From Morinoia aosen (lineage: Eukaryota > Arthropoda > Malacostraca > Amphipoda > Talitridae), in NCBI GenBank assembly GCA_030386875.1, contig CM059566.1:39716068-39780067 (forward strand): 64,000 nt of DNA, read 5' to 3'. This document shows, piece by piece, positions 12,641 to 25,199 of this stretch (position 1 is the first letter of the stretch; the number at the start of each line of letters is the position of its first letter). The notes under the pieces are model-generated. The model was not told the origin of the DNA and made no database searches. It was given only the letters and a program-made list of their open reading frames with translations. The position numbers were made by a program, and so were the translations under genes.

Positions 12641-13262
12641 GCGATGAGCCTCACAGGATCGGGATGGAAACCTCAGCGGAGGGAGAGCGGTATTGGAATG
12701 ACGTCTTCAAAAGAATAATAATGGCAAGAGGAAGCTTATCAAAATGATTTACGGGTTCCGAAAAAAAATCCACAAAATCTTTGGAAAGAAAAAGTTCGAT
12801 AAAGTGAATAGAATTCTCACAACTTGGGCCTCTCGATTGGGGAAAGATTTGTGGGCCATTGGAAAGTTTCGCAAGAGGCTAGAGACCCGAGAGACAAAGG
12901 CTCCAAAGCTCCTAGAGAGAAGTTGCAGAGCTTCAAGAGAAAGACTGCAGAGCCCAGAGAGAAAGAAAGAGCGAGAGAGAAGCAATAGAGCTCTTAGAGA
13001 GAAGTTGCAGAGCTTCCAGAGAAAGACTGCAAAGCCTAAAGAGAAAGGGAAAACGAGAGAGAAGCAACAGAGCTCTAAGAAATGTTGCATAGCTTCAAGA
13101 GATAATTTCCAGAGCTTCAAAAGAAAGACTGCAGAGCCTAGAGAGAAAGAGAGAGCGAGAGACGTCCACAGAGCTCCAATAAAAAAGCCGCAGAGCTCCA
13201 AGAGAGAAGTTCCAGCAGCAGACCTTCAAGAGTGAAGTTGCAGAGCTCCAAAAGAGCTCTGC

Positions 13263-13285
13263 AGTCTCTGCAGTCTGCAGAGACT
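13263..13285. repeat. Perfect 11-bp-arm palindrome
   Basis: AGTCTCTGCAG, one T, then CTGCAGAGACT, an exact inverted repeat with a single-base centre. Confidence 0.85.
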
Positions 13286-13317
13286 AGGCTCTGACTAGGC
13301 TCTGACTAGAGACTAGG

Positions 13318-13352
13318 CTCTCTAGACTCTGCAGTCTGCAGAGCCTAGAGAG
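13318..13352. repeat. 35-bp near-perfect palindrome
   Basis: The arms are 17 bp with one mismatch around a single central T at 13335. The core CTCTGCAG/CTGCAGAG is shared with the palindrome at 13263. Confidence 0.85.
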
Positions 13353-13587
13353 ATGAGGAGAGTGAGAGATTACGCAACAGAGCTCAAAGAATGAAGCTGC
13401 AGAGCTTCAAGAAAGAAGTTCCAGAAATTCAAGAGAAAGACTGCAGATTCCAGAGAGGAAGGATGCTGAGCCCCAAAGGAGAGAGGCAGCAGGACTCTAA
13501 AAAAAGATATTGAGCATAAATTCACCCATGCTGTAAAATTATGGCGCGTGGGTCTGCCATCTAATACCCTCCACCTCTCACACTAGA

Positions 13588-14310
13588 TCTGTTTTGGAGT
13601 TCATATCAGATCCGTTTTGGAGTTCACATCAGATGCGTTTTGGAGTCGCATCAGATGCGTTTTGGAGTCACATCAGATGCGTTTTGGAGTTCACATCAGA
13701 TGCGTTTTGGAGTTCACATCAGATGCGTTTTGGAGTTCACATCAGATGCGTTTTGGAGATCACATCAGATGCGTTTTGGAGTTCACATCAGATGCGTTTT
13801 GGAGTTCACATCAGATGCGTTTTGGAGTTCACATCAGACGCGTTTTGGAGTTCACATCAGATGCGTTTTGGAGTTCACATCAGATGCGTTTTGGAGTTCA
13901 CATCAGACGCGTTTTGGAGTTCACATCAGATGCGTTTTGGAGTTCACATCAGATGCGTTTTGGAGTTCACATCAGATGCGTATTGGAGTTCACATCAAAT
14001 ACGTTTTGGAGTTCACATCAGATACGTTTCGGAGTTCACATCAGATGCGTTTTGGAGTTCACATCAGACGCGTTTTGGAGTTCACATCAGATGCGTTTTG
14101 GAGTTCACATCAGATGCGTTTTGGAGTTCACATCAGATGCGTATTGGAGTTCACATCAAATACGTTTTGGAGTTCACATCAGATACGTTTCGGAGTTCAC
14201 ATCAGATGCGTTTTGGAGTTCACATCAGATGCGTATTGGAGTTCACATCAAATACGTTTCGGAGTTCACATTAGATCCGTTTCGGAGTTCACTTAAGATC
14301 CGTTTTGGAT
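13588..14310. repeat. 23-bp minisatellite with higher-order structure
   Basis: About 31 copies of a 23-bp unit beginning GTTTTGGAGTTCACATCAGA. Because 23 is not a multiple of three and the unit carries no stop in any plus frame, all three plus frames stay open and read the same peptides in rotation. A variant (GCGTATTGG) recurs at 13978, 14139 and 14231, spacings of 161 (7 units) and 92 (4 units). Confidence 0.95.
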
Positions 14311-16583
14311 TTGTTTTTCAGAGACTTGGATCAAACATCTCCCAATATCCTCCAAAAACTCGCAGCAGGAGACGGGAAGAACGAGCTCGGAAATAAGCTT
14401 CTTTGCTCCACCGACAGTTCTCTGGGCCACGCAGCTTTTTTTGGCGCTTCTTAAAATTAATTTCTATCGCTCATACACTCATACGAGGGTATCAGTGGCC
14501 TGTACTCAGTGATGGACGAAAAAATACTTACACTATTTTGGTTATGATGTATTAGAAAATTCTACATGACTTTTTTTAACGCCTGCACTCATTTGAGTGT
14601 GTAAGTGAAGTGCGCTTAGTGGTGAACGAAAAATACTAATAAATGTTTTGGTCATGACACGATAGAAATTTTTTTTCCAGCGAATTATTTTTTTGCGCCT
14701 GTCAGACATAGTAGATGTTTAAAAACCATAGTTAATTGCACTACTATTGCTTTACGTTAGACTAAAATGTGTTATAACCATCGAATACGCATTTATCTCA
14801 CATTTCAAAAATAATAATTTCATACGTAAGAGTCCATTCGAAATTCGTAACGAATAATGAGCCTGAAAATATAACAGAACTATTGTAGGAGTCGTTTGAA
14901 ACAGCGATGAGGGATTTTTTAGCAACGCCAAGCAAACAACACTAAAATTGGGGCCCCTCAGCCTAAAAACTTATTTCATTCGAGGTTACGACGCAATACT
15001 CAATAACATTCTCGACTCGAAGTAGAAACTGAATTTAAAACATATTAATCGCAACAGCACGCACATTGCAAAGCTTACTTTCCGGCACACTTCACCGATT
15101 TAAATTGCTATACTGTTCACTAAACATCCTGGTTGATTAAATAATCTAATGCAAAAAGGGGTTGCTAGAAAAACGTTCAAGCTTTCCGGGACCGTGGTTA
15201 CGGCTGTGCCGGCACTGCGGCTACAGCCGTGCCGGCACCGCTACCTGCAACAACAGCACAACACACAAGCCCTAAATTATAGGATCAAACTGGGCGCTGT
15301 GTAGAGGCACAAACGCTGAGCAGAATTGCGCCACCAAAGCGCAACTGGCGGTATGAAGATATGGGGTCTCAGCATAATTACTGGCGGCCAATAAACATGT
15401 GTGAGCGGATGAGGGCGCGACCGAATGGGCTCCACGGTCTCATGAGCAGCTCGTCAGTCCAAGAGCTGCTGCTGAAGTGAAATTAGGGTTCTCCTAGAGC
15501 TTAATAGCAACTGGCTTCAATTCAAGAGAAACTGTCTTCAATTCTAGAACAACGGTCAAAATGCACGCTGCACTTACGAAAAGCTCTAAAGTAATAACAT
15601 TGAGTACTTGAACTGAAAAACTGCGACTTTAGAAGCTCAATATCTGCTGCTTGAGGGCAATTTAATTACAAATCCAAAAGCTAGTCTTTCTATAACTTCA
15701 TACAATGTAAGAATATTATTCATAATCTTTTGCATGGCTATTACAGGTTGCTAATTTTAAAATAAGTTTTCTAAAATTGGTTATTCGAATTTAGGTTATC
15801 GTTTCTCAATTCCTACTTTGTTCTAACAGGGCGAAATTTGCAAGCACAATTTTCAATACCTATTTTCTATTCCATATGCTATATAATTCATCACGCAAAA
15901 CTACCCTATCATTTCCCATCTATCATTTTTTTTCCCAATACATTATCCTATTCGTAAATAAATGACAAACTTCTCCTATTTCTATACTGGCAACGGACTT
16001 CAAGTTTTAACTTTCAGCCACACCAAGATCTCGCATTTTAGTTAAACTTGTTTCACCGTTTCGCGTCCAATTCCCACACAGCTCAGAAAACTATCGGGGC
16101 ACAACAGGGAAATCATTTAAATGATTTTGGAGCAACTTTCTAAGGGACAGATTTAAACTTCCTTCGCTTAAGGTGCCAGCAGAACTGTGGCCGCTGTAGA
16201 AAGAAAGAACAATGCCGTTTATCGAGGAAGATTGAAGAAGTTAGATTAGATTTTAAGGTTGTACACCGGTACCTCGTTTCAACAGCGACGGCTGCAGCAT
16301 CTTGGGCGGTCGGCAAATTCGAAGGGCGTGTGTCTGGACCGACATTATCGTACATCATAAATTCAGAAAGAGAAAAATTAAGTTCTCCTTCTTCCAGTTC
16401 AAAGCACTTGTGTCTTGGTCAGACCTCAAAGATTGCTTGAAGCCGGATAGATGTCATATTTTATGAATGATTGTATATTATTGTCCTTAATTAGAACGTA
16501 AAAGATCGGTTAACACATATATAAAACTCCCTTTGGTGAATAAATTAGTAAGAGACGTTAATTATTTTCCAGCGCTATACCAT
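14311..16583. other. Unannotated stretch
   Basis: Mostly AT-rich. A GC-richer segment near 15180-15500 contains the palindrome GTGCCGGCAC twice. No coding or RNA feature recognised. Confidence 0.4.
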
Positions 16584-17186
16584 TCGTCTCTGACATTGTC
16601 GTCTGTGACTTTATCGTCGCTGACATTGTTGTCTCTGACATTGTCGTCTCTGACATTGTCGTCTCTGACATTGTCGTCTCTGACATTGTCGTCCCTGATA
16701 TTGTCGTCCCTGACATGGTCGTCCCTGACATGGTCGTCCCTGACATGGTCGTCCCTGACATGGTCGTCTCTGACATGGTCGTCCCTGACATGGTCTTCTC
16801 TGACATGGTCGTCTCTGACATGGTCGTCTCTGACATGGTCGTCTCTGACATGGTCGTCTCTGACATGGTCGTCTCTGACATGGTCGTCTCTGACATGGTC
16901 GTCTCTGACATGGTCGTCTCTGACATGGTCGTCTCTGACATGGTCGTCTCTGACATGGTCGTCTCTGACATGGTCGTCTCTGACATGGTCGTCTCTGACA
17001 TGGTCGTCTCTGACATGGTCGTCTCTGACATGGTCGTCTCTGACATGGTCGTCTCTGACATGGTCGTCTCTGACATGGTCGTCTCTGACATGGTCGTCTC
17101 TGACATTGTCGTCTCTGACATTGTCGTCTCTGACATTGTCGTCTCTGACATTGTCGTGCCTGATATCGTCATCTCTGACGTTGTCA
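16584..17186. repeat. 15-bp minisatellite
   Basis: About 40 tandem copies of CTGACATGGTCGTCT. The outer units carry ATTG in place of ATGG, and the homogeneous core lies between about 16717 and 17105. The unit length is a multiple of three, so several frames on both strands stay open as pentapeptide repeats. None has a plausible start or flanking coding sequence. Confidence 0.95.
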
Positions 17187-17455
17187 AGCCACCGAGGTGT
17201 GGCACGGTCAGCAGCCAAGTACGAGGAGCACAGACCACCGCAATAAAGGACATGCGTGTCCCACATCCACCAAATTGTGGACTGTTTATTAAAACGTCGA
17301 CGAGGGCGGCGGTCCGACTTGGAATTTTTAAGCTCAAGTTCCAAATTCCGGGCAGCGCACTGGGGTGCCTACGAAGCTGCGGCTTATAAACAGGTTTTTA
17401 GGGTAACAAATATAAAATTTTGGCTGACTGTCAACCAGCAAGCGATGGGGGCTTG

Positions 17456-17745
17456 AAGGGTAGAGGGCGAGTTGAGGGTAGAGGGCGAGTTGAGGGTAGA
17501 GGGCGAGTTGAGGGTAGAGGGCGAGTTGAGGGTAGAGGGCGAGTTGAGGGTAGAGGGCGAGTTGAGGGTAGAGGGCGAGTTGAGGGTAGAGGGCGAGTTG
17601 AGGGTAGAGGGCGAGTTGAGGGTAGAGGGCGAGTTGAGGGTAGAGGGCGAGTTGAGGGTAGAGGGCGAGTTGAGGGTAGAGGGCGAGTTGAGGGTAGAGG
17701 GCGAGTTGAGGGTAGAGGGCGAGTTGAGGGTAGAGGGCGAGTTGA
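17456..17745. repeat. 18-bp G-rich minisatellite
   Basis: About 16 nearly identical copies of GGGCGAGTTGAGGGTAGA. Each unit brings two GGG runs to the plus strand. The frames reading VEGELR and similar repeats are translations of the array. Confidence 0.95.
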
Positions 17746-18380
17746 AGGCTTTTAATAAAGTGACGATAAAAATTAATTAAATATCGTAAGCAAAGTGTTG
17801 CTTGTATCACTGCAGCTGTAACGAGGAAAGCAAGTTTAGGGATATTTAAATGTGTCTGATAATTAATTGCGATATGTTGAATAGCAGTTTAAATTTTTTT
17901 GACCTAATTTAAAGTTAGGTGTGATATATATTCCAATATCGGGGCATTTTGAAAATATAAAGAGTAATTTTGAATTTCTTTTCATTCATTTACAAGAGTA
18001 TTTAATTAGTTGACATAACAATCATTAACAGGAGAATAAAGAAAGCGATAGCGAATTTAGAGTGAAAGAATGTGGGCAGGAATGAGGTGTAGGGACGGAA
18101 AAAGCATAGCTAAATGAACATATAGTTAAATGATCGATTACTCAAAATACATGAAATAACTTCGAGAAGAGTGAAATTGAATACATGTATCAATGGGAAT
18201 ATTCAGTTGACAAAGTAAAAATTTTAAGCAGTTCATAATTATTTTACGTGCAGGCATCATCATTTGATAAATGAAGAATATATCGAGAAAAAAACACTTA
18301 TATAAGAAAATAAGAAGTACAATTGACGCAACGAGCACCAGAAGGGGAACCAGATAAGATAAAATGAGCGCAGAGCGTGT
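17746..18380. other. Unannotated AT-rich spacer
   Basis: No recognisable feature between two arrays. Confidence 0.4.
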
Positions 18381-19247
18381 AAGTTAAGTTAAGCTAAGGG
18401 TGTGCACAGCAAGTTAAATTAAGCTAAGGGTGTGCACAGTAAGTTTAATTAAGCTAAGTGTGTGCACAGTAAGTTAAATTAAGCTAAGGGTGTGCACAGT
18501 AAGTTAAATTAAGCTAAGGGTGTGCACAGTAAGTTAAATTAAGCTAAGGGTGTGCACAGTAAGTTAAATTAAGCTAAGTGTGTGCACAGTAAGTTAAATT
18601 AAGCTAAGGGTGTGCACAGTAAGTTAAATTAAGCTAAGTGTGTGCACAGTAAGTTAAATTAAGCTAAGGGTGTGCACAGTAAGTTAAATTAAGCTAAGGG
18701 TGTGCACAGTAAGTTAAATTAAGCTAAGGGTGTGCACAGTAAGTTAAATTAAGCTAAGTGTGTGCACAGTAAGTTAAATTAAGCTAAGGGTGTGCACAGT
18801 AAGTTAAATTAAGCTAAGGGTGTGCACAGTAAGTTAAATTAAGCTAAGGGTGTGCACAGTAAGTTAAATTAAGCTAAGTGTGTGCACAGTAAGTTAAATT
18901 AAGCTAAGGGTGTGCACAGTAAGTTAAATTAAGCTAAGGGTGTGCACAGTAAGTTAAATTAAGCTAAGGGTGTGCACAGTAAGTTAAATTAAGCTAAGGG
19001 TGTGCACAGTAAGTTAAATTAAGCTAAGGGTGTGCACAGTAAGTTAAATTAAGCTAAGTGTGTGCACAGTAAGTTAAATTAAGCTAAGGGTGTGCACAGT
19101 AAGTTAAATTAAGCTAAGGGTGTGCACAGTAAGTTAAATTAAGCTAAGGGTGTGCACAGTAAGTTAAATTAAGCTAAGGGTGTGCACAGTAAGTTAAATT
19201 AAGCTAAGTGTGTGCACAGTAAGTTAAATTAAGCTAAGGGTGTGCAC
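18381..19247. repeat. 30-bp minisatellite
   Basis: Twenty-nine units in exact 30-bp register, with core AAGTTAAATTAAGCTAAGGG followed by TGTGCACAGT. A GGG/GTG variant marks units 3, 7, 9, 13, 17, 23 and 28. Every unit contains the palindrome TGTGCACA. No frame is open for long. Confidence 0.95.
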
Positions 19248-19429
19248 ATGAACTCGGTGAGTATCACTAATGATTTATTTACACGTTCTTCATAGCATGT
19301 CTGAGTATAATTTTTCGAGTATATTTTTTCAAATGTTTCAATCATTTGTATAAGTTTTGTGGAAAGTGAGCCAATTCCTCCATACGAGGCTGCATGGAGG
19401 TGCTGGCAAACACTTACCGAACCCCAAAG

Positions 19430-19661
19430 TCTCGAGACAGCTAAACCCTTCATTTTGTACTCGTATTAACATTATCACAAACATCATTAACCCTTTAACG
19501 TCCGCATTTTTTACTTATATTACCGTTATCACAACCACCATCATTAACCCTTTAACGTCCGCATTTTTTACTTATATTACCGTTACCACAACCACCATCA
19601 TTAACCCTCTAACGTCCGCATTTTGTACTCATATTACACTTATCACAGCCACCATCATTAA
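19430..19661. repeat. 57-bp tandem repeat containing the TTAA terminus
   Basis: TTAACCCT(T/C)TAACGTCCGC recurs at 19487, 19544 and 19601, and TTAA again at 19658, all spaced 57 bp. A degraded unit precedes at 19430. Confidence 0.85.
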
Positions 19662-19828
19662 ACTGGCACCGGCACCAAGTAGTCACCGACATCACAACGA
19701 GGAAGTGACTGCCACTCGACAATGAACTTCAAAGAACACATTAGGGCACAAATTTCATAAGGAATGAAATATATTAGAGCTATTTATGACAGTGAATTTC
19801 GAAATCCACTTTGACGGTAAAGGGTCAA
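19487..19828. mobile_element. TTAA-type short inverted-repeat element with tandem-repeat arm
   Basis: The left end is TTAACCCTTTAACGTCCGCA. The right end (19808-19828) read in reverse complement is TTGACCCTTTACCGTC, so about 16 terminal bases match with two mismatches. TTAA targets and CCC(T/C)TT-like ends are typical of piggyBac-type non-autonomous elements. The left arm is tandemly repeated at 57-bp spacing. A related copy lies at 31619-32090. No transposase is present. Confidence 0.5.
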
Positions 19829-21354
19829 GTCGCATCGCAATAATTAACTGCAAATCATCACAGTTATAAAATGCATCACGGTTATGAAACGCATCAGACT
19901 CATGAAACAAAAACCACAGTTATAAAACGCATCACAATCATGAAACCCAAAGTCGCTTGACAGCGTAAGTCGCATCAAAATCAAGAAACGCAAAGCACTT
20001 CACAAAATCATTACTCAGAGTCGCTCACAAAAACACCACTCGAAATTTCCCACAAGAACACCACTCGAAATTCGCCAGAAAAACAGCGCTGCCTGAAATA
20101 TTCATGGCTCAATCATGAGTTGCCGCAGTACGAGTTGCGTCGCAACGATGCAGCGAGCGAGGCTCGTGGTCTTGTCTAAACCAGGCTCGCAAGTGCCCCA
20201 TTAGCGTCGTCGTAAAAATTCCCTAAGAAATTTCCTAAAAACAAGGAGCGGCGCTAGTCCATTGTCTGAGCGGAACCCCAGAAGTCGCTCGTATCTCCGC
20301 GCAAGTCTACGGAATGGACCCTCCACGCCTGAAAAATAACTCAATTTCTGGGCCCGTTAGCAGTGGAACTCGAGGCCTGCGCGAGGAAAAGTTTTACGCG
20401 AGATGACCGATGGTATGGCACGTAAACGACAAAGGTATTTAAGCTGGAAATTTGTCTTTTGTGCCTGAACTTTACCCAACGCGAGGGAAAAATGGATCGT
20501 ACATCGAAAAATTTGATTGAAAACCGTTGTACAAATTTAAGGGAAATGAGGAGTCTTTGTATTCATTCATTGTGGAATGCGCATGTAATTCAGAATTAGT
20601 AACGCACAAAATTTTTTGGGCAAAGTTTCTGTTTCGAACGTGATTAATGCTAATTATTGAGCGCTGAGAATAACAAAACAGAGATGGGAAATTGTGCAGA
20701 CGACTTAGTTTACATTGGTTTCCTACGTCATTAAAAGGTATTAATACAAGAGCATATCATCTTAGAAGGAATTAAAGGCTTGTCAGTTCTATCGTTCCTG
20801 CGATAACCATGCAAAAAAACAGACGCTACAATAACTCACTTGAAATACAAAACTCCAGTGCCAACTTAAGCTACACTTTTGTACCCTCAGTTTCGCAGCA
20901 CAATTCCCACCGAAAGCCCGAAGACCTCGTGAAATTTATTCAAGTGTCTTGAGGAAGTAGAAAGTTTCCCATTTTAAATTGCTTAGTAATTTTCTTGGGG
21001 TTGATGCGCGCGGTTTATATGCGCGCAAAAGAATAAAGAGAAAAAGTAAGAAATATAACGAGGACATAATGTCCCGGAAGCAGCGCTCCAGTCTCCTCAT
21101 TAAAACTTGCACTCTCATGCAAATTAGTCGCCCTCACGCTCGCAGAAATAAAGGCATTCCAGTCAGCAAACAATGACCTCACCAACGCGCTCGTCACAGC
21201 GAAAGCGCTGAAAAAATTCATTGGAAATGCAAGGAAGAAATGGAAGGACAGCATCAAAACACGAGATGGAGAGACAAACATTTGCAGATGTCGTGCGGGA
21301 ATTTTAATGGAACCAGATGCGAGAAATTAGCGTTGAAGGAAAGCCCCTGTTCTG

Positions 21355-21442
21355 CTTAGATTAGATTCTAAGTTAGTTTGAGCTCCCCTAACGACAACAA
21401 AGGTGTAAAGGTGTTCTCAAGAGTGGAAGAAAACATCATTTA
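21355..21442 (+). repeat. Dispersed repeat family, member 2
   Basis: TTAGATTAGATTCTAAGTTA then CGACAACAAAGGTGTAAAGG and GTGTTCTCAAGAG, ending in CATCATTTA. Same block order as at 11601, 40683 and 63757. Confidence 0.5.
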
Positions 21443-22351
21443 GGGGGAATACGCTCACTTTAAGTAGCTCATGAGTCAGTGCTACACACCTCGCCTCGAG
21501 AGTAAAATGTCAAATAAAAAAAAAAATTCTTTGAAGTATCGTCAAGATACGTAGTCAGAGAATTTTTTTTAGTGCGGCAGCATCAGCAGAAGCTACTCTA
21601 AAAAATAAACCTGAGGAAGACGACGAACCGTTTAAATAATGCACGAATGATCCACAAAATGCTCTTAGGCAAGATGACGGCAATTAAGACTTGGAAAAAG
21701 ATAGAGATATAAGAGAAGAGGAGCATCACACAGAGCCTTGTTCAGTTCCACACCATAATATTTGCACGTCAGAGCTCAGACGCACGAGCGTAAAATCGTT
21801 CTCATGGCAGAGAAAAAATAAAAACTTCGGGGGACAAATGAGACATGCAAGACCAAGACTCGGCATGATAAAACGAGGGACTTTCTGATGAAATGCAAAT
21901 AAAGTGCAGTCTCTTTTTTGCTTAGCTTGCTCAGCATCAGCTTTGTCTCATCTCTCGAATTAAAGAGGAGACTGGACTTGAAAATCAGGAAAAAGTGTGT
22001 AGAATTGGTTCAGCATATTCAATAAAAGATATGTTAGTTTGCAGTGTTACCCTTCTTTATTTGGCTTTTATGAATAGTCTCGATGACAGAACGTGTTACA
22101 CGGGCAACATGCGGAGCAGTGTATTGTGACTCTATATGTTTCTGTGCTTCTGAATGCTATGAATTTTTCTAAGAGACAGAATTAGTTAAACTTAAGTTGA
22201 ATATTCTACTAAAATTTAAAGTCAATCGTAGCAATTCTGAAAATTGCACACATTAACTGGATCATGACTTCATTTGGCTTATTATTAAGTATTAATAAAA
22301 ATTGAGTTTGTGACTACTGGTCGGTCAGCAGCATTATGAAAATCCCCTCCG

Positions 22352-22388
22352 TGACCACCGGTGGCGAACGGTGCCGGCAAAGTGTTAA
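22352..22388. mobile_element. Possible solo end of a TTAA-type element
   Basis: CGGTGCCGGCAAAGTGTTAA reads in reverse complement as TTAACACTTTGCCGGCACCG, which resembles the terminus of TTAA-inserting elements. No matching opposite end was found nearby, so this is tentative. Confidence 0.3.
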
Positions 22389-22634
22389 AATGACTGCCCA
22401 TTAAAATTATTGAGATGAGAGTGCCAAACTGTTTGAAACTCTCATATACTCTGAAGTTTGAATTTCAACAATCAATAACACAATGCACTAAGCATTCAAA
22501 AAAAACGATTTTCATCTAAGATGCCTCAAAATTTCAGCAGTGAAGATTGAAGTCGCTAAAAATACGGCTCAATCCTTCGAAATTCCTCCTAACAGCATTT
22601 TGTCCATCACAAGCAAAATCTATGAAGGAAAGTA

Positions 22635-24665
22635 TTTAGTAAAGTTGCTAATCAGGAAAAAATAGATTGCAAAGTAGGAAATAAGAAAGAAATGTAACTT
22701 TTAAAGTAGGAAATCAGAAAGAAATGTAGCTTGCAAAGTAGGAAATCAGAAAGAAATGTACCTTGCAAAGTAGGAAATCAGAAAGAAATGTAGCTTGCAA
22801 AGTAGGAAATCAGAAAGAAATGTAGCTTGCAAAGTAGGAAATCAGAAAGAAATGTACCTTGCAAAGTAGGAAATCAGAAAGAAATGTAGCTTGCAAAGTA
22901 GGAAATCAGAAAGAAATGTAGCTTGCAAAGTAGGAAATCAGGAAGAAATGTAGCTTGCAAAGTAGGAAATCAGGAAGAAATGTAGCTTGCAAAGTAGGAA
23001 ATCAGGAAGAAAATGTAGCTTGCAAAGTAGGAAATCAGGAAGAAATGTACCTTGCAAAGTAGGAAATCAGAAAGAAATGTAGCTTGCAAAGTAGGAAATC
23101 AGAAAGAAATGTAGCTTGCAAAGTAGGAAATCAGAAAGAAATGTACCTTGCAAAGTAGGAAATCAGAAAGAAATGTAGCTTGCAAAGTAGGAAATCAGAA
23201 AGAAATGTAGCTTGCAAAGTAGGAAATCAGGAAGAAATGTAGCTTGCAAAGTAGGAAATCAGGAAGAAATGTAGCTTGCAAAGTAGGAAATCAGGAAGAA
23301 ATGTAACTTGCAAAGTAGGAAATCAGAAAGAAATGTAGCTTGCAAAGTAGGAAATCAGGAAGAAAATGTAGCTTGTAAAGTAGGAAATCAGAAAGAAATG
23401 TAGCTTGCAAAGTAGGAAATCAGAAAGAAATGTACCTTGCAAAGTAGGAAATCAGAAAGAAATGTACCTTGCAAAGTAGGAAATCAGAAAGAAATGTAGC
23501 TTGCAAAGTAGGAAATCAGAAAGAAATGTACCTTGCAAAGTAGGAAATCAGAAAGAAATGTACCTTGCAAAGTAGGAAATCAGGAAGAAATGTAGCTTGT
23601 AAAGTAGGAAATCAGAAAGAAATGTAGCTTGCAAAGTAGGAAATCAGGAAGAAAATGTAGCTTGTAAAGTAGGAAATCAGGAAGAAAATGTAGCTTGTAA
23701 AGTAGGAAATCAGAAAGAAATGTAGCTTGCAAAGTAGGAAATCAGAAAGAAATGTAGCTTGCAAAGTAGGAAATCAGGAAGAAAATGTAGCTTGTAAAGT
23801 AGGAAATCAGAAAGAAATGTAGCTTGCAAAGTAGGAAATCAGAAAGAAATGTAGCTTGTAAAGTAGGAAATCAGAAAGAAATGTAGCTTGCAAAGTAGGA
23901 AATCAGAAAGAAATGTAGCTTGCAAAGTAGGAAATCAGAAAGAAATGTACCTTGCAAAGTAGGAAATCAGAAAGAAATGTAGCTTGCAAAGTAGGAAATC
24001 AGGAAGAAAATGTAGCTTGTAAAGTAGGAAATCAGAAAGAAATGTAGCTTGCAAAGTAGGAAATCAGGAAGAAAATGTAGCTTGTAAAGTAGGAAATCAG
24101 GAAGAAAATGTAGCTTGTAAAGTAGGAAATCAGAAAGAAATGTAGCTTGCAAAGTAGGAAATCAGAAAGAAATGTAGCTTGCAAAGTAGGAATCAGGAAG
24201 AAAATGTAGCTTGTAAAGTAGGAAATCAGGAAGAAAATGTAGCTTGTAAAGTAGGAAATCAGAAAGAAATGTAGCTTGCAAAGTAGGAAATCAGAAAGAA
24301 ATGTACCTTGCAAAGTAGGAAATCAGAAAGAAATGTAGCTTGCAAAGTAGGAAATCAGGAAGAAAATGTAGCTTGTAAAGTAGGAAATCAGAAAGAAATG
24401 TAGCTTGCAAAGTAGGAAATCAGAAAGAAATGTACCTTGCAAAGTAGGAAATCAGAAAGAAATGTAGCTTGCAAAGTAGGAAATCAGGAAGAAAATGTAG
24501 CTTGTAAAGTAGGAAATCAGAAAGAAATGTAGCTTGCAAAGTAGGAAATCAGGAAGAAATGTAACTTGCCGCGTAAGAAATCACGAAGAAAATAAAGCTT
24601 GCTAGGTAGGAATTCAGGCATAAAAATAGTTAGCGAGGTAAGAAATCAGGAAAAAACCGTAGCTC
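22635..24665. repeat. 32/33-bp minisatellite, about 2 kb
   Basis: About 60 units with core GCAAAGTAGGAAATCAGAAA followed by GAAATGTAGCTT. Three sub-types alternate: 32-bp units with TAGCTTGC, 32-bp units with TACCTTGC, and 33-bp units with an extra A (GGAAGAAAATG) followed by TTGTAAAG. The sub-types recur in blocks, suggesting multi-unit duplication. The last units (24560-24665) are strongly diverged. It is A-rich and noncoding. Confidence 0.95.
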
Positions 24666-25199
24666 GTAGGGCTGCAAGCACCCTGTCTACCGCAGCACCG
24701 CGCCAATATGGCTCAGGCTCCTGAAAAATGTGCTTTACACTGCCAGGCTCTTCTGAAGTGCGGAGTGATATTCTATCACAGTAGGATTTTCAAGTAGTAT
24801 TTTTTCCCAGTAGGATTTTCAAGCCATATTCTACCACAGTGGGATTTTAATATTACTTTCAGGACAGAGGTCAAGTAATGTTCTACCATATGTACATATG
24901 AATAATTAAGGGATCTTCTACCGAAAGAGTTATTACATTTCATGCACTGGAGCATGACTTATAAGAAATGTTCTAACGCACGAAGAATTTACAAATGATA
25001 CAAAACAGCAAGAATAACCAATTGAAGTTACACCAACATGAAAATTATATGTGAATCAACCTTATCATGAATTGCAAAAACTCATTTTACAGCAACATAA
25101 ATTAATTATTAAATGCCATTCAGGCGTAATCCCAATTATTGAGAGGATTAACGCAGCTCGGTCGTCATCGAAACTTAGCAGCGAGTTTTGGCCATGTTG
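24666..25199. other. Unannotated spacer with minor repeats
   Basis: CAGTAGGATTTTCAAG-like words repeat irregularly at 24778-24850. Nothing else recognised. Confidence 0.4.

Larger units (their letters stand above)
12744..13500. repeat. Purine-rich degenerate repeat region
   Basis: Irregular units built from words such as AGAGAGAAGTTGCAGAGCTT fill this stretch. An ATG frame runs 12744-13235 on the plus strand (163 codons) and is almost wholly Arg/Lys/Glu/Ser-rich repeat. It has no recognisable domain and a long frame is also open on the opposite strand, as expected of GA-rich repeats. I do not call it a gene. Confidence 0.55.
19829..22634. other. Unannotated stretch
   Basis: Short degenerate repeats (for example TATAAAACGCATCAC, 19860-19950) and a GC-richer segment at about 20100-20400. 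No gene recognised. The items at 21355 and 22352 are listed separately. Confidence 0.4.

Noticed and set aside
12744-13235. 163-codon ATG frame rich in Arg, Lys, Glu and Ser
   Set aside because: Low-complexity GA-rich repeat with an equally long frame on the other strand and no domain.
21120-21330. Plus-strand open segment encoding a Lys/Ala-rich helix-like peptide
   Set aside because: No splice signals clearly framing it, no match to a family I know, and it ends at random stops.
22635-24665. CRISPR-like regular array
   Set aside because: Units are contiguous without unique spacers and the sequence is eukaryotic, so this is a minisatellite.
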